Below are positions 6,740 through 16,126 of a stretch of 39,748 nt of DNA, piece by piece. The DNA is taken from the NCBI RefSeq assembly GCF_016461825.1, contig NZ_JAEMNU010000055.1, positions 66,705-106,452 of the forward strand, in the 5' to 3' direction. The position numbers and the translations under genes are program-made. The stretch is from Rugamonas violacea. GTDB taxonomy: Bacteria; Pseudomonadota; Gammaproteobacteria; Burkholderiales; Burkholderiaceae_D. The notes below the pieces were generated by a model. It ran no database searches. It was not told where the DNA came from and saw nothing but the letters and a program-made list of their open reading frames with translations. Position 1 is the first letter of the stretch, and every line of letters starts with the position of its first letter.

Positions 6740-9070
6740 ATGGCCGTTACAGCATTTGCCCACCGCAGTCTGAAATTCCGCATGACCGGCGTCGTCGTCC
6801 TGCTCGTCCTCGCCGCCACCGTGGTGGTGACCTGGGTCGCGCTGATGCTCGCCGAGCACGACATGAAGGCCATCATCGGCGACCAGCAGTACGCGCTGCT
6901 GTCGGGCGCCGCCGCCAACATCGACGAGCAGCTCAACGCCCGCCGCCAAATGCTCGCCGCGCTGGCCGAGTCGGTGCCCGGCGACGTGCGCGACCACCCC
7001 GGCCGCATGCAGGAGTTCATCGACCGCCACCCGACGGCGCGCAAAGCCTTCTACAACCTGGTGGTCTTCGACGCCAAGGGCGAGCTGGTGCACGACGAGC
7101 GCCACCACGAGGCCGGCGCCGGCCTCAACGTCGCCGGCCGCCAGTACTTCGACGACACGCTGGCCCTGAAGGCCGGCGTCATCTCGGCGCCCTTCCGCAG
7201 CCAGCTGTCAAACATGCCGGTGGTGCTGATCACCCAGCCGATCTTCGACCAGCGCGGCGAGGTGACGCTGCTGCTGGCCGGCAGCATCGACCTGGACAAC
7301 GCCACCTTCTTCGAGCAGATCAGCGCGCAAAAACCCGGCAAGACCGGCTTCATCTTCATCATGACGGCCGACGGCATCCTGGTGCAGCACCCCAGCCGCG
7401 CCCGCCTGCTGCAGCACATCAACGCGCGCGCCGGCCGCAACGACGCCACCGAGATGGCGCTGCGCGGCTTCGAGGGCTGGACCGAGGCCAACAACAAGGA
7501 GGGCAGCCCCGGCATCTATTCGTACAAGCGGCTCAAGTCGATCAACTGGATCGTCGGCGCCCGCTTCCCCACCGACGAGGCCTTCGCGCCGATGATCGCC
7601 ATGCGCCACCAGGCCGTGCTGGCCGCCACGCTGCTGGCCGCCGTGGCCGGAGCGGTGGCCTGGCTGGTGATCATGACCTTGCTGCGCCCGCTCGGCCGGC
7701 TGCGCCGCCACATCACCGAGATCCGCAGCGGCCGCGCCGAAATCGGCGTGCTGCAGCGCCGCCGGCGCGACGAGATCGGCGAGTTGAGCACCGCCTTCCA
7801 CGAGCTGATGGCCGAGCGCGAGGCGGCGCAGGAGCGCACCCGCATGATCGCCGACTCGATGCCGGCGCTGATCGCCTACCTCGACCGCGACCTGCGTTAC
7901 CGCTTCACCAACGCCCACTTCCGCGACATGATGCAGGTCGAACCGGACAGCATGATCGGCCGCACCATCGCCGAAACCTTCGGCGAGCCCTTCTACCAGA
8001 TGCTCAAGGAGAAGCTCGACGCCGTGCTGCGCGGCGAGCGCGTGCACTACGAGCGCGAAGGCGTCAACCAGGGCCGCGTGGTGCAGCTGATGGGCGACAT
8101 GCTGCCCGACGTCGGCGCCGACGGCAGCGTGGTCGGCCTGTACCTGATGGTGATGGACATCACCGAGCGCAAGAACGCCGAACTGACCCAGGCCGCCAGC
8201 GAGCAGCGCCTCAAGCTGTTGACCGACAACCTGCCGGTGCTGATCTCCTACCTCGACGGCGAGCGCCGCTTCCAGTTCGTCAACGCCACCTTCCAGCAAT
8301 GGTTCGGCCTCGACCCGGCGCGGCTGATCGGCCAGCGCCTGGTCGACGGCATCGGCGCCGAGCACTACCAGGACGCCGAGCACCATCTGGAGCAGGCCTA
8401 CCGGGGCCAGCGCGTCACCTACGAGCTGAAGGCGCGCCTGAGCGACGGCGTACACACCCTGGAGACCACCTTCGTGCCCGACCAGCGCGCCGACGGCAGC
8501 GTGGCCGGCGTCTACTCGCTGACCCACGACACCACGCGCATGAAGGAGATCGAGGAGCGCCTGATCCAGCTGGCCCGCGTCGACACGCTGACCGGCATCG
8601 CCAACCGCCTGATGTTCGAGGAGATCCTGCAACTGGCGCTGGGCCGGGCGCGGCGCAACCGCCAGCCGATGGCGCTGGCCTACCTCGACATCGACAACTT
8701 CAAGACCATCAACGACACGCTGGGCCACGGCGCCGGCGACGAGGTGCTCAAGGAGTTCGCCGCCCGCCTGGTCGGCAACGTGCGCGCCACCGACACCGTG
8801 GCCCGCCTGGCCGGCGACGAATTCGTCATCATCTACGAGCAGGTGCACAACGGCGACGAGGCGCTGCGCCTGGCCGCCAAAATCGTCGACGCGGTACGCT
8901 GCGACTTCAGCGTGGCCGGCGCGCCGATGCGCATCACCACCAGCATCGGCATCGCGCTACACGCGCTCGACGGCGAGATCGCCGCCGAACTGGTGGCGCG
9001 CGCCGACAGCGCCCTTTACAGCGCCAAGCGCAACGGCCGCGACGGCTACGCGATGGACGGCGCCGCCTAA
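6740..9070 (+). CDS. Cache-HAMP-PAS-PAS-GGDEF diguanylate cyclase
   Basis: Inner-membrane c-di-GMP synthase of about 776 aa. Order: TM1 about 17-38, periplasmic double Cache domain (40-290), TM2 about 292-315, HAMP (316-370), two PAS domains (about 369-480 and 487-605) and GGDEF (613-775). The active-site loop reads AGDEF rather than GGDEF (near residue 692). The metal-binding aspartate (LDIDNFKTIND) and the product-inhibition site RxxD (RATD, five residues before AGDEF) are both present, so activity is plausible. The start at 6740 is chosen because TM1 follows closely; the ribosome-binding site is weak and the frame is open back to 6641. Small periplasmic ligands such as amino or organic acids are typical for such Cache domains. 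Confidence 0.92.
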   Translation: MAVTAFAHRSLKFRMTGVVVLLVLAATVVVTWVALMLAEHDMKAIIGDQQYALLSGAAANIDEQLNARRQMLAALAESVPGDVRDHPGRMQEFIDRHPTARKAFYNLVVFDAKGELVHDERHHEAGAGLNVAGRQYFDDTLALKAGVISAPFRSQLSNMPVVLITQPIFDQRGEVTLLLAGSIDLDNATFFEQISAQKPGKTGFIFIMTADGILVQHPSRARLLQHINARAGRNDATEMALRGFEGWTEANNKEGSPGIYSYKRLKSINWIVGARFPTDEAFAPMIAMRHQAVLAATLLAAVAGAVAWLVIMTLLRPLGRLRRHITEIRSGRAEIGVLQRRRRDEIGELSTAFHELMAEREAAQERTRMIADSMPALIAYLDRDLRYRFTNAHFRDMMQVEPDSMIGRTIAETFGEPFYQMLKEKLDAVLRGERVHYEREGVNQGRVVQLMGDMLPDVGADGSVVGLYLMVMDITERKNAELTQAASEQRLKLLTDNLPVLISYLDGERRFQFVNATFQQWFGLDPARLIGQRLVDGIGAEHYQDAEHHLEQAYRGQRVTYELKARLSDGVHTLETTFVPDQRADGSVAGVYSLTHDTTRMKEIEERLIQLARVDTLTGIANRLMFEEILQLALGRARRNRQPMALAYLDIDNFKTINDTLGHGAGDEVLKEFAARLVGNVRATDTVARLAGDEFVIIYEQVHNGDEALRLAAKIVDAVRCDFSVAGAPMRITTSIGIALHALDGEIAAELVARADSALYSAKRNGRDGYAMDGAA

Positions 9071-9174
9071 TCCGCCGGCGGTGCCAGAACCACCCAACGG
9101 CAAAGAGCCAGGCGGCGGCTAGTCCGCCGCGGATGCCAGAACCACCCCACGGCAAAGAGCCAGGGTCGGACCCG
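9071..9174. repeat. Tandem pair of 52-bp units containing the 25-bp repeat
   Basis: Two consecutive 52-bp units (from 9071 and 9123) begin TCCGCCG and contain the 25-bp core at 9085-9109 and 9137-9161. The core also occurs at 9-33. The units fill the gap between the convergent cyclase and helicase genes. Unit 2 runs into the perfect hairpin at 9163-9187. Confidence 0.65.
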
Positions 9175-9187
9175 CCGGGTCCGACCC
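9163..9187. terminator. Perfect 11-bp hairpin at helicase stop codon
   Basis: GGGTCGGACCC (9163-9173) and GGGTCCGACCC (9177-9187) form a perfect stem with a 3-nt loop. On the minus strand it begins inside the helicase TAG stop. No U tract is present. It may act as a bidirectional processing or terminator hairpin, or be part of the repeat family. A related CCGACCCTAGC end overlaps the LysR stop near 16911-16921. Confidence 0.5.
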
Positions 9188-12100
9188 TAGCTTTGCGCCT
9201 CTGGGTCTTGCGAACCCGACGGCAACACGCGGCGCAACCGCGCCAGCTCGCCGTGCAGCACCGCCATGTGATTCAGCCGTCCCCACGATCCGACGCTGCC
9301 GATCACATACAGCCGGCATTTGGCCCGCGTGATCGCCACATTGAGCAGGTTCGGCCGGTCCAGCGCCCAGGCGCGCGCGCCGGCGCCGGCCTTGCCCGCC
9401 GCCGTGCCCAGCACCAGAAAAACGATCTCCGCCTCCTTGCCCTGGAAGGTATGCACGGTGCCGCACTCGACGCCCTTGATGCCGGCCGCGCGCACTTGGC
9501 GGGCACAAGCCTCCTTCACCTTGCGGAACGGCGAAATCACGAAAATTTTCGCCGCCTTCACCTTGCCGTCGGCGCCGCGCTCGCCGGCCACATGGGCCGG
9601 CTGGTCCTGCAGGCGGCGCAGCAGATCGACCAACACCTCAAGCTCCGCGTCCACCACCGGGTGCTGCGCCACGGTCGAGCGCACGTCGAACCAGGCGCTG
9701 GCGCCGAGCACGCAGCGGAAATCGACCGCCTCGCCCTGCCCCTGCGGGTCGACCCGGCCCTGCACCATCTGGCCGCCGTAAGCGATGCGGTTGGCCACCG
9801 AGAACATCGGCTCGTCGCACCGGCGGTGGGTGCGCAGCGGCATACCGGTCCAGATGCGGCGCGGCTCCAGCCCCGGCCCGTCGTCCTGCGCGACCCAGGA
9901 ACCGAAGGCGGTGACGCGGTCGGCCAAGGTCTGCACCGACTGCTCGGCCGGCGACCAGATGGCCGCCACGGCGCGGCGCCGGCGCAGGTCTTCGGCCACC
10001 GCCAGCGGCACCGTGAACACCGGCTCGATCTGCAGCGGATCGCCGATCAGCACGGCGCGCCGGCTGCGCCAGATGGCGCCGGCGGTCGATTGCGGCGTCG
10101 CTTGGCCGGCCTCGTCGACCAGCAACCAACCCAGCGACTCCTGCCCCATGCCTTGGAACAGGCGGTCGAACGAGGCCATCGTGGTCGACACCACCGGCAC
10201 GATGAAGAACAGGATGTCCCACAGGATGGGACGCTGTTCCGCCAGCAGTTTGCCCCGGCTGGCGCCGGTCAGCATGGCGCTGACGGCGCGCAGGTTGCCG
10301 ATGAAGCGGCCGGCGTTGGCCAGCACGGTGAGCCGGTGCAGCTCCATCGACTGCAAAAATATTTTGGCGCGCAGCGTGTCCAGCGCGGCGCAAACGCCGA
10401 CCGACAGGCGGTGGCGCTGCTCGGCCGGCAGCGCCCAGAAGCCGGCGTCCGGGAAATGGCGCACGCCGATCTGGTAGCCGGCCTGCAGGTCCAACTGGTG
10501 CTGGCGGAACTGCGCCTCGGTTTTCTGCTTCTCGGCCGCGTCGGCCTGGCGCCGCCGCCCCTTGGTCTGCGCCACCGCCTCGTGCGACAACGCGGCGCGG
10601 GCCAGCTCGGCCAAAGCTTCGCTGGCCTCGGCCAGCGCCGTGGTCGGCTGGTCCAGGCTGCGCCGGCGCGCCGCCATGGCCGCCGTCTCGCGGCCCAGCC
10701 AGGCCATCAGCCGGTCCCACAGGCCGGGCCGGGCGCGCTCGCGCAACTGCTCCAACATGGCGCGGCGGCCGTCGATCAGCGTGCGCTGCACCGACATCGC
10801 TTCGCGGCTGGCGGCCAGCTCGGCGTTGGCCGCCGCGATTTGCCGGTCCCATTCCTGCAAACCGGCCAACTGCGCGGCCAGCCGCGCGCGGCAGGCGTCC
10901 AGCCCCAGCGCGGCCTGCTCGGCCTTGAGCAGCAGCGCCCGCTTGGCGTCGAACTCCTCGACCAGCGCGCGCAAGGCCTGGCGCGCCTGCTGCCACTCGT
11001 CCTGGTAGCGGGCGTAGTCGGCGGTGGCCGCCTCCAGCAGCTGCTTCATCGACGGCGGCGGCGCCGGCTTGGCCGGCTCGGCGGCCGCAGCGGCCGCAGC
11101 GGCCGGCGTGGCTTGCGCGGCCGGCGTGTCGAACAGCTGGCCGCTGGCCGCCGCCGTGGCCGGCTTGGCCTCCGGCTTGACGAACTCGTCGCGGAAGAAG
11201 CCCTGCGCGAACGAGCGGCGGTTGCCGGCGTTGCCCAACGCCGCCGCCACCATGCCCCAGCAGGCGATCGGCGCGCCGTCCTCGTCGAGCACCTTCTGCG
11301 CCGCGAACACGGCGCCGATCACCTCGTCGAAATAGCTGGCCGGGCCGAATTCGGTCGACACTTTTTTACGCGCCGGCAGCTCCTGCGTGATGTTTTTGAC
11401 CGCGTTGTTGTTGGTGCTTGCGACGACGATGGAACTGCCGTCCATGATCTCGGCGCGCAGCGGGAAGACGTTCTTGCCCGCCACCTCGACGGTGTCGCCG
11501 AAGACCTCGGCCGGCCGCCGCAAGTCCATCAAGCGCAGCGCGCGCTGGGTCACCACGTCGGCGATCACGTCGCACAGCAGCGTGGTCTTGCCGGTGCCCG
11601 GCGGACCGTTGACGCCGACCACGCCGGCAGCCGGCCCCAGCGCGCGCAGGATCTGCGCCACCGCCGCCTGCTGCGCCAGCACCAGCGGCAACTTGGCCGG
11701 CGCCGGCCAGCGCGCGCGCGGCAGATGGGCCACGCTGAGCAGGCCGGTCATGGCCGCGTTGTCGGTCAGGATGTCGCGCCGCGCCGCCGGCGCCAGCGGC
11801 GCGCCCAGATAGGTGCCCAAGGCTGGTCCGAAGGCCTCGCCGCGCTGCGCCTGGCCGATCAGGCGGTCCAGATCGTCGAGATAGAAGGAGTTGAGGAAGT
11901 CGCCGGCGTTTTGCAGGTCGGCCTCCATGTACTTGCGGTTGACCCGCGTCGAGCGCACCACCAGGCGCCAGTCCAGCCGAACGTCGTCGGCAGCGGCGCC
12001 GAGCCGCTCCAGCAGCAGGCCCAGCTCCTCGTCCAGCTCGACCCAGCCCAGACCCTTGGCCTTGGCCGGCGGCGCTTCGCCTTCGCCGCCGCCGTCTCCG

Positions 12101-12615
12101 CCCGGTTGCGGCTGCGGCTGCGGCCGCTGGCGGCGCTGGGCGAACTCCTCGCGCGCGCCGGCCAGCCTGGCGTTCAAGCCCTCCAACGGTTCCGCCTTGC
12201 GCAACAGGTCGACGCCGTACACATAGCTGGCCGCCAGATAGCTGTCCAACTTCGCCGCGCCGTCCTCGTCGACGACGAAGGCGCCCAACCAGCCGGTGCC
12301 GCCGGAGCGCTCGCGCTCACGCTCGCCCAACCGAGTCGACCCGGCCGCCTCCCCGTGCGGCGCCATCGCCGTCAGCAGCAGGCCCTCCAGCCGCTCGGTG
12401 TCGGCCACGCCCAGGTAGACCAGGTGGACCCAGCCGTGCGTGGCGCCAGGCGCATACTCGCGGCGGCGCCAGGGCAGCACCTCGCCGCGCCGCAGCGTCA
12501 GGATATGGCTGCTGGCGGTCGCCTCACGCGAGCCGGGCGCGGCGGGGATGTTGAAGATCTCCAGGTCGCGCCAAAAACTGAGGATGGAAAGTGGACCAGC
12601 TGCCGGAATTGTCAA
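9187..12615 (-). CDS. Large SF1 (Upf1/DNA2-like) AAA helicase
   Basis: Soluble superfamily 1 helicase of about 1142 aa. Walker A is GPPGTGKTT (around residues 334-342), Walker B LLVDEAGQATPQ (around 830) and motif VI NVAITRAKCRL (around 1092), matching the AAA_11/AAA_12 pair of Upf1/DNA2-like enzymes. Nearly 500 residues separate Walker A and B. They include a long Ala/Glu/Arg-rich, probably coiled-coil insertion (about 500-720) and a low-complexity Ala/Pro linker. The N-terminal 330 residues (starting LSILSFWRDLEIF) are of unknown role. I take TTG (12615) as the start: GAGG lies six bases upstream and homologous proteins begin near this point; the frame is open to 12879. No nuclease domain or accessory gene is adjacent. 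Role in nucleic-acid metabolism or defence cannot be decided. Confidence 0.88.
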   Translation of the reverse strand: MTIPAAGPLSILSFWRDLEIFNIPAAPGSREATASSHILTLRRGEVLPWRRREYAPGATHGWVHLVYLGVADTERLEGLLLTAMAPHGEAAGSTRLGERERERSGGTGWLGAFVVDEDGAAKLDSYLAASYVYGVDLLRKAEPLEGLNARLAGAREEFAQRRQRPQPQPQPGGDGGGEGEAPPAKAKGLGWVELDEELGLLLERLGAAADDVRLDWRLVVRSTRVNRKYMEADLQNAGDFLNSFYLDDLDRLIGQAQRGEAFGPALGTYLGAPLAPAARRDILTDNAAMTGLLSVAHLPRARWPAPAKLPLVLAQQAAVAQILRALGPAAGVVGVNGPPGTGKTTLLCDVIADVVTQRALRLMDLRRPAEVFGDTVEVAGKNVFPLRAEIMDGSSIVVASTNNNAVKNITQELPARKKVSTEFGPASYFDEVIGAVFAAQKVLDEDGAPIACWGMVAAALGNAGNRRSFAQGFFRDEFVKPEAKPATAAASGQLFDTPAAQATPAAAAAAAAEPAKPAPPPSMKQLLEAATADYARYQDEWQQARQALRALVEEFDAKRALLLKAEQAALGLDACRARLAAQLAGLQEWDRQIAAANAELAASREAMSVQRTLIDGRRAMLEQLRERARPGLWDRLMAWLGRETAAMAARRRSLDQPTTALAEASEALAELARAALSHEAVAQTKGRRRQADAAEKQKTEAQFRQHQLDLQAGYQIGVRHFPDAGFWALPAEQRHRLSVGVCAALDTLRAKIFLQSMELHRLTVLANAGRFIGNLRAVSAMLTGASRGKLLAEQRPILWDILFFIVPVVSTTMASFDRLFQGMGQESLGWLLVDEAGQATPQSTAGAIWRSRRAVLIGDPLQIEPVFTVPLAVAEDLRRRRAVAAIWSPAEQSVQTLADRVTAFGSWVAQDDGPGLEPRRIWTGMPLRTHRRCDEPMFSVANRIAYGGQMVQGRVDPQGQGEAVDFRCVLGASAWFDVRSTVAQHPVVDAELEVLVDLLRRLQDQPAHVAGERGADGKVKAAKIFVISPFRKVKEACARQVRAAGIKGVECGTVHTFQGKEAEIVFLVLGTAAGKAGAGARAWALDRPNLLNVAITRAKCRLYVIGSVGSWGRLNHMAVLHGELARLRRVLPSGSQDPEAQS

Positions 12616-12625
12616 AAAAAACCTC
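12613..12625 (-). promoter_or_regulatory. Ribosome-binding site and TTG start of helicase
   Basis: On the minus strand GAGG (12622-12625) is separated by six T residues from TTG (12613-12615). The T run continues into the start codon, so it is a homopolymer of eight. A miscounted base here would shift the frame, but the downstream protein fits this start. Confidence 0.55.
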
Positions 12626-12893
12626 GTGAGTGCGGACCGGCGCGGCGGCCGCGCGGCCGGCGCCAAAGTCGAAAGGCGCAATCTTACTCCCAAGGCAAGG
12701 CCGGCGTACAGCCGCCGCGCCGCCGCGGCCGCCACGCCACACTCGCGGCCGGCCGTGGCGGCGATATCGCCGGCAAACACCGCCGTCCCGGGCGAATGAT
12801 GATTCCGCTCAATATCGGCCGCCAACCGGCGGGCGACGATAGATGCGGCATTGCAAGAATGTCCACCCTTCCTGTCCACTCTCGGAGAACGCC
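12616..12893. other. Divergent intergenic region, helicase/chemoreceptor 2
   Basis: This 278-bp GC-rich gap separates the helicase TTG from the chemoreceptor GTG. It should hold both promoters, but I see no convincing sigma-70 or sigma-28 boxes. Confidence 0.4.
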
Positions 12894-14837
12894 GTGGGAA
12901 AAAACCTCACACTGAAGCAACTGTTCGCCTACCTGTTCGGCCTGGCCGCCGCCATCGGCGTCTGCCTGCTGGCGACGCTGCACCAGATAGCGCAGAAACA
13001 GGACCAGCTGGCCAGGGTGAACGAGACGCGCTACCAGTCCTACCTGCTGGCCGACGAGCTGCGCCAGAGCTCCGACGACCTGACCCGGCTGGCGCGCACC
13101 TACGTGGTGACCGCCGACGCGGCCTACGAGCAGCAGTATCTCGACATCCTCGACATCCGCAACGGCAGGAAGCCACGGCCGCTGCAGTACCAGCGCATTT
13201 ACTGGGACTTCGTCGCCGCCGGCAAGGCCAAGCCGCGCGCCGACGGCGCCAGCGTGGCCTTGGCCGAGCTGATGAAACAGGCCGGCTTCTCCGAGCAAGA
13301 GTTCGCCAAGTTGAAGGAGGCCCAGGCCAACTCGGACGCGCTGGTCAAGACCGAGATCGTCGCCATGAACGCCGTCAAGGGCCAGTTCGACGACGGCAAG
13401 GGCGGCTTCAGCCGCAAGGACGCGCCCGACCTGGAGCTGGCCCGCAAGCTGATGCACGACAAGAACTACCACCAGTACAAGGCCAGCATCATGGCGCCCA
13501 TCGACGAGTTCTTCGTGCTGCTCGACCAGCGCACCCGGGCCGGCGTCGACGCGGCGGTGGCCGCCAGCGAGCGCGTCTTCGCCCTGGCCCTGACGCTGTC
13601 GATGCTGCTGTGCGGCGGCCTCGGCGTGGCGCTGCTGCTGGTGTTCCTGCGCCTGCGCCGCCAGCTTGGTGGCGAGCCGGCCTACGCCGCCGCCGTGGCC
13701 GACCGCATCGCCGCCGGCCAGCTCGCCTTCGCCATCGAGCTGCGCCAGGACGACCGGGCCAGCCTGCTGTTCGCCATGAGCACGATGCGCGACCGCCTGG
13801 CCGAGATCGTCGGCGAGGTGCGCGCCAGCACCGACACCATCGCCACCGCCGCCGGCCAGATCGCCGCCGGCAACCTCGACCTGTCGCAAAGAACCGAGCA
13901 GCAGGCCGGCTCGCTGGAGCAAACCGCCTCGTCGATGGAGCAACTCACCTCCACCGTCAAACAAAACGCCGACAACGCGCGCCAGGCCCGCCAACTGGCC
14001 GAGTCGGCCACCGCCGTCGCGCAACAGGGCGGCAGCGTGGTGGGCCAGGTGGTCGAGACGATGAGTTCGATCAACGACTCGTCCAAGCAGATCGCCGACA
14101 TCATCGGCGTCATCGACGGCATCGCCTTCCAGACCAACATCCTGGCGCTGAACGCGGCGGTCGAGGCGGCACGCGCCGGCGAACAGGGGCGCGGCTTCGC
14201 CGTCGTCGCCAGCGAGGTGCGCAACCTGGCGCAACGGGCGGCGGCCGCCGCCAAGGAGATCAAGGACCTGATCGTCGACTCGGTCGAGAAGGTCGGCGCC
14301 GGCGCCCGCCTGGTCGACCAGGCCGGCGCGACGATGCAGGAGATCGTCGCCAGCGTGCAGCGGGTCACCGACGTGATGAGCGAGATCGCGGCGGCCAGCA
14401 GCGAGCAGACCGCCGGCATCGAGCAGATCAACCAGGCCGTCAACCAGATGGACCAGGTGACGCAGCAGAACGCCGCGCTGGTCGAACAAGCGGCGGCGGC
14501 GGCCAGCTCGCTGCAACAGCAGGCCGGCCACCTGACCGGGGTGGTCGGCGTGTTCAAACTCGAAGGCGGCGGCCGCGCCGCGCCTGTGCCGGCGGCCGCT
14601 CCGCACGCAGCGCTGGCACCCACGCCGGACCGGCAAGCCCACCGGGTGGCCGGCAAGGTCGCGGGCAAAGTCACCAGCAAGGCCGGCGGACATGTCGGCG
14701 GCGGACACGTCGCGGGCACTGCCGCCGAACGGGCCGAAGCGGCGCGGCGCAGCGGCGCCAGCAACGCCGGCGGCGGCGCAGCGAAGGCCCGGCGCCTGGC
14801 GCTCGCCACGGCGGAAGAAGAATGGGAGGAACTCTGA
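12894..14837 (+). CDS. Methyl-accepting chemotaxis protein 2
   Basis: Chemoreceptor of 647 aa: TM1 (10-29), a periplasmic domain of about 190 residues, TM2 (228-252), HAMP-like region and a methyl-accepting signalling domain with a canonical [12 protein letters not shown] tip. The periplasmic part contains the [15 protein letters not shown] and [12 protein letters not shown] motifs, known from sensor domains of many betaproteobacterial receptors, kinases and cyclases. A flexible Ala/Gly/His-rich linker ends in EEEWEEL. This resembles the tryptophan-containing CheR/CheB tethering pentapeptide (xWxxF), with Leu replacing Phe. The start is GTG at 12894: GGAG lies six bases upstream and the next residues lead into TM1; the ATG at 12843 lacks such a site. 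Confidence 0.93.
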   Translation: MGKNLTLKQLFAYLFGLAAAIGVCLLATLHQIAQKQDQLARVNETRYQSYLLADELRQSSDDLTRLARTYVVTADAAYEQQYLDILDIRNGRKPRPLQYQRIYWDFVAAGKAKPRADGASVALAELMKQAGFSEQEFAKLKEAQANSDALVKTEIVAMNAVKGQFDDGKGGFSRKDAPDLELARKLMHDKNYHQYKASIMAPIDEFFVLLDQRTRAGVDAAVAASERVFALALTLSMLLCGGLGVALLLVFLRLRRQLGGEPAYAAAVADRIAAGQLAFAIELRQDDRASLLFAMSTMRDRLAEIVGEVRASTDTIATAAGQIAAGNLDLSQRTEQQAGSLEQTASSMEQLTSTVKQNADNARQARQLAESATAVAQQGGSVVGQVVETMSSINDSSKQIADIIGVIDGIAFQTNILALNAAVEAARAGEQGRGFAVVASEVRNLAQRAAAAAKEIKDLIVDSVEKVGAGARLVDQAGATMQEIVASVQRVTDVMSEIAAASSEQTAGIEQINQAVNQMDQVTQQNAALVEQAAAAASSLQQQAGHLTGVVGVFKLEGGGRAAPVPAAAPHAALAPTPDRQAHRVAGKVAGKVTSKAGGHVGGGHVAGTAAERAEAARRSGASNAGGGAAKARRLALATAEEEWEEL

Positions 14838-14919
14838 CGCGGCCTGCCTCAGGTACGCGGCAAGCCCGCAGCGCAGCCCTCCCGGTGGCGCCGGCCGCCG
14901 GCCGCAGGTTCAGCCGGGT

Positions 14920-15552
14920 TCAGTCCAGTTGAGCAGGCGCCCGGCGAAACACCAGCCGGGTCCAGCTCACGCCGTCGCACTGGTTCAGCGCCTGCACCGA
15001 CGGCGTGACGACGTTCAGCACAGCCGCCAAGCCCTGCGCGCCCGCCAGCGCGATCGTCTCGGCCGCCGTCACCGCGAACATGCGGCGTCCCGCCGGCACC
15101 GGGCCGTGGCGCAGCGACAGCAGCAAGGTACCGCCATCCGCCAGTTGGGCCGCCACCAACGGCATGGCGCGCGCCCGCTGCGCCTGGTCCAGGTGCATCC
15201 ACACCGCCTGCAACACCACCACGTCAAACCGCTCGCTCCTGGTCCGCAGCACGGCCAGCTCAGGCAGACTGTCGTCCAGCCACTCGATGCGCGCCGACGG
15301 GTGCAGGGCGATCGCCGCCAGACGCAACTCGCTGGTCGGCTCCACCGCCACCACGCTGTGCCCCATCGCGGCGAAGGCCGCCGCGTCGTTGCCGATGCCG
15401 GCGCCGATGTCGAGCACCCGGCCCGGCAAGTCCGGCAGCAAATGGGCGACGACGCCGTGCTCCTCCACGAAGCTCACGCCGCGCCAACGCTCGATCAGCA
15501 CAGCTGCCTGCTCGGCGTAGCCCTCGGTGCCGCTGACCACGGCCGCCGTCAC
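14920..15552 (-). CDS. SAM-dependent methyltransferase
   Basis: Class I Rossmann methyltransferase of 210 aa. Motif I is VLDIGAGIGNDAAAFA (around residues 44-60), the acidic end of strand 2 is VVAVEP, and FDVVVLQAVWMHL supplies motif IV. The GTG start overlaps the TGA of the upstream acetyltransferase gene by four bases (GTGA), so the two are translationally coupled. The open frame further upstream (to 15693) is only the shadow of that gene. It belongs to the methyltransferase 11/25 type; the substrate is not evident. The coupling suggests a joint small-molecule modification role, which is inference. Confidence 0.85.
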   Translation of the reverse strand: MTAAVVSGTEGYAEQAAVLIERWRGVSFVEEHGVVAHLLPDLPGRVLDIGAGIGNDAAAFAAMGHSVVAVEPTSELRLAAIALHPSARIEWLDDSLPELAVLRTRSERFDVVVLQAVWMHLDQAQRARAMPLVAAQLADGGTLLLSLRHGPVPAGRRMFAVTAAETIALAGAQGLAAVLNVVTPSVQALNQCDGVSWTRLVFRRAPAQLD

Positions 15553-16028
15553 GGCGTCGCTTGCGCCGCCGGCGCGTCCGACGCGGCAACCATGATTTCG
15601 GCGATCATCTCGTGGCTGTCGTCCAGCCCCACCTCGACAAAACCGAAGCTGCCGTAGAAATCCTTGGCCACCGGGTTCTCCGGGTGGTAGCAAATGGTGA
15701 TGCGCTCGACGTCGTCACAGGCGCGGATCTCGGCCAACACCAGCTCCATCGCGCGCCGGCCTATGCCGCCGCCTTGGCGCCGATGGTCGACCATGAAGCG
15801 GTAGATGCCGTACTCGCCGACCCGGTCGTTCGACCGCCGGTCGTACATCAAGAAGCCGACCAATTCGGTGCCGTCGTAGATCGCCCGGGCCTGGAAGTCC
15901 GGATAGAACGATGCCTGGGCGATGGAATAGGCGTTGCTGGCCAGGTAGTCCTCCTGCTGCTTCAGCAAGGGCAAATCGATGATGGCCTCGAAGTTCTCCT
16001 CCGTTACCGGTGCAAGTCGTATCTCCAC
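15549..16028 (-). CDS. GNAT family N-acetyltransferase
   Basis: GNAT protein of 159 aa. The acetyl-CoA pyrophosphate-binding motif A is RRQGGGIGRRAMEL (around 83-96). The beta-bulge region VGFLMYDRR and the C-terminal NPVAKDFYGSFGF, typical of motif B, are present. The N-terminus (IRLAPVTEENFEAI) resembles spermine/spermidine or diamine acetyltransferases, which often start IxLRPVTxENW, but that substrate is only a suggestion. The start is GTG at 16028, with GGGAG five bases upstream. First gene of a two-gene operon with the methyltransferase. Confidence 0.87.
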   Translation of the reverse strand: MEIRLAPVTEENFEAIIDLPLLKQQEDYLASNAYSIAQASFYPDFQARAIYDGTELVGFLMYDRRSNDRVGEYGIYRFMVDHRRQGGGIGRRAMELVLAEIRACDDVERITICYHPENPVAKDFYGSFGFVEVGLDDSHEMIAEIMVAASDAPAAQATP

Positions 16029-16126
16029 TCAATCTCCCTGGCGAACCCGGTGCAATCGGCGCTGCCGGCTCGGTGTATGCAAAAAATAGTGCCGGCGCGG
16101 CGTCAAACCGTTCAACCGGTCATTGC

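Noticed and set aside
9071..9174. Possible CRISPR or insertion sequence end
   Set aside because: Only two units, no spacer structure and no transposase; treated as an intergenic repeat.
12616..12893. Sigma-28 (flagellar) promoter for chemoreceptor 2
   Set aside because: A GCGACGATAG block resembles the -10, but no matching -35 is found at the required spacing.
8299..12915. Very long plus-strand open frame of 1538 codons
   Set aside because: It is the GC-rich antisense shadow of the cyclase end and the helicase. The product is Arg/Gln/His/Ala-rich without domain motifs, and the real genes are recognised in other frames.
12684..14708. Long minus-strand frame opposite chemoreceptor 2
   Set aside because: Shadow for the same reason; the receptor on the plus strand is complete.
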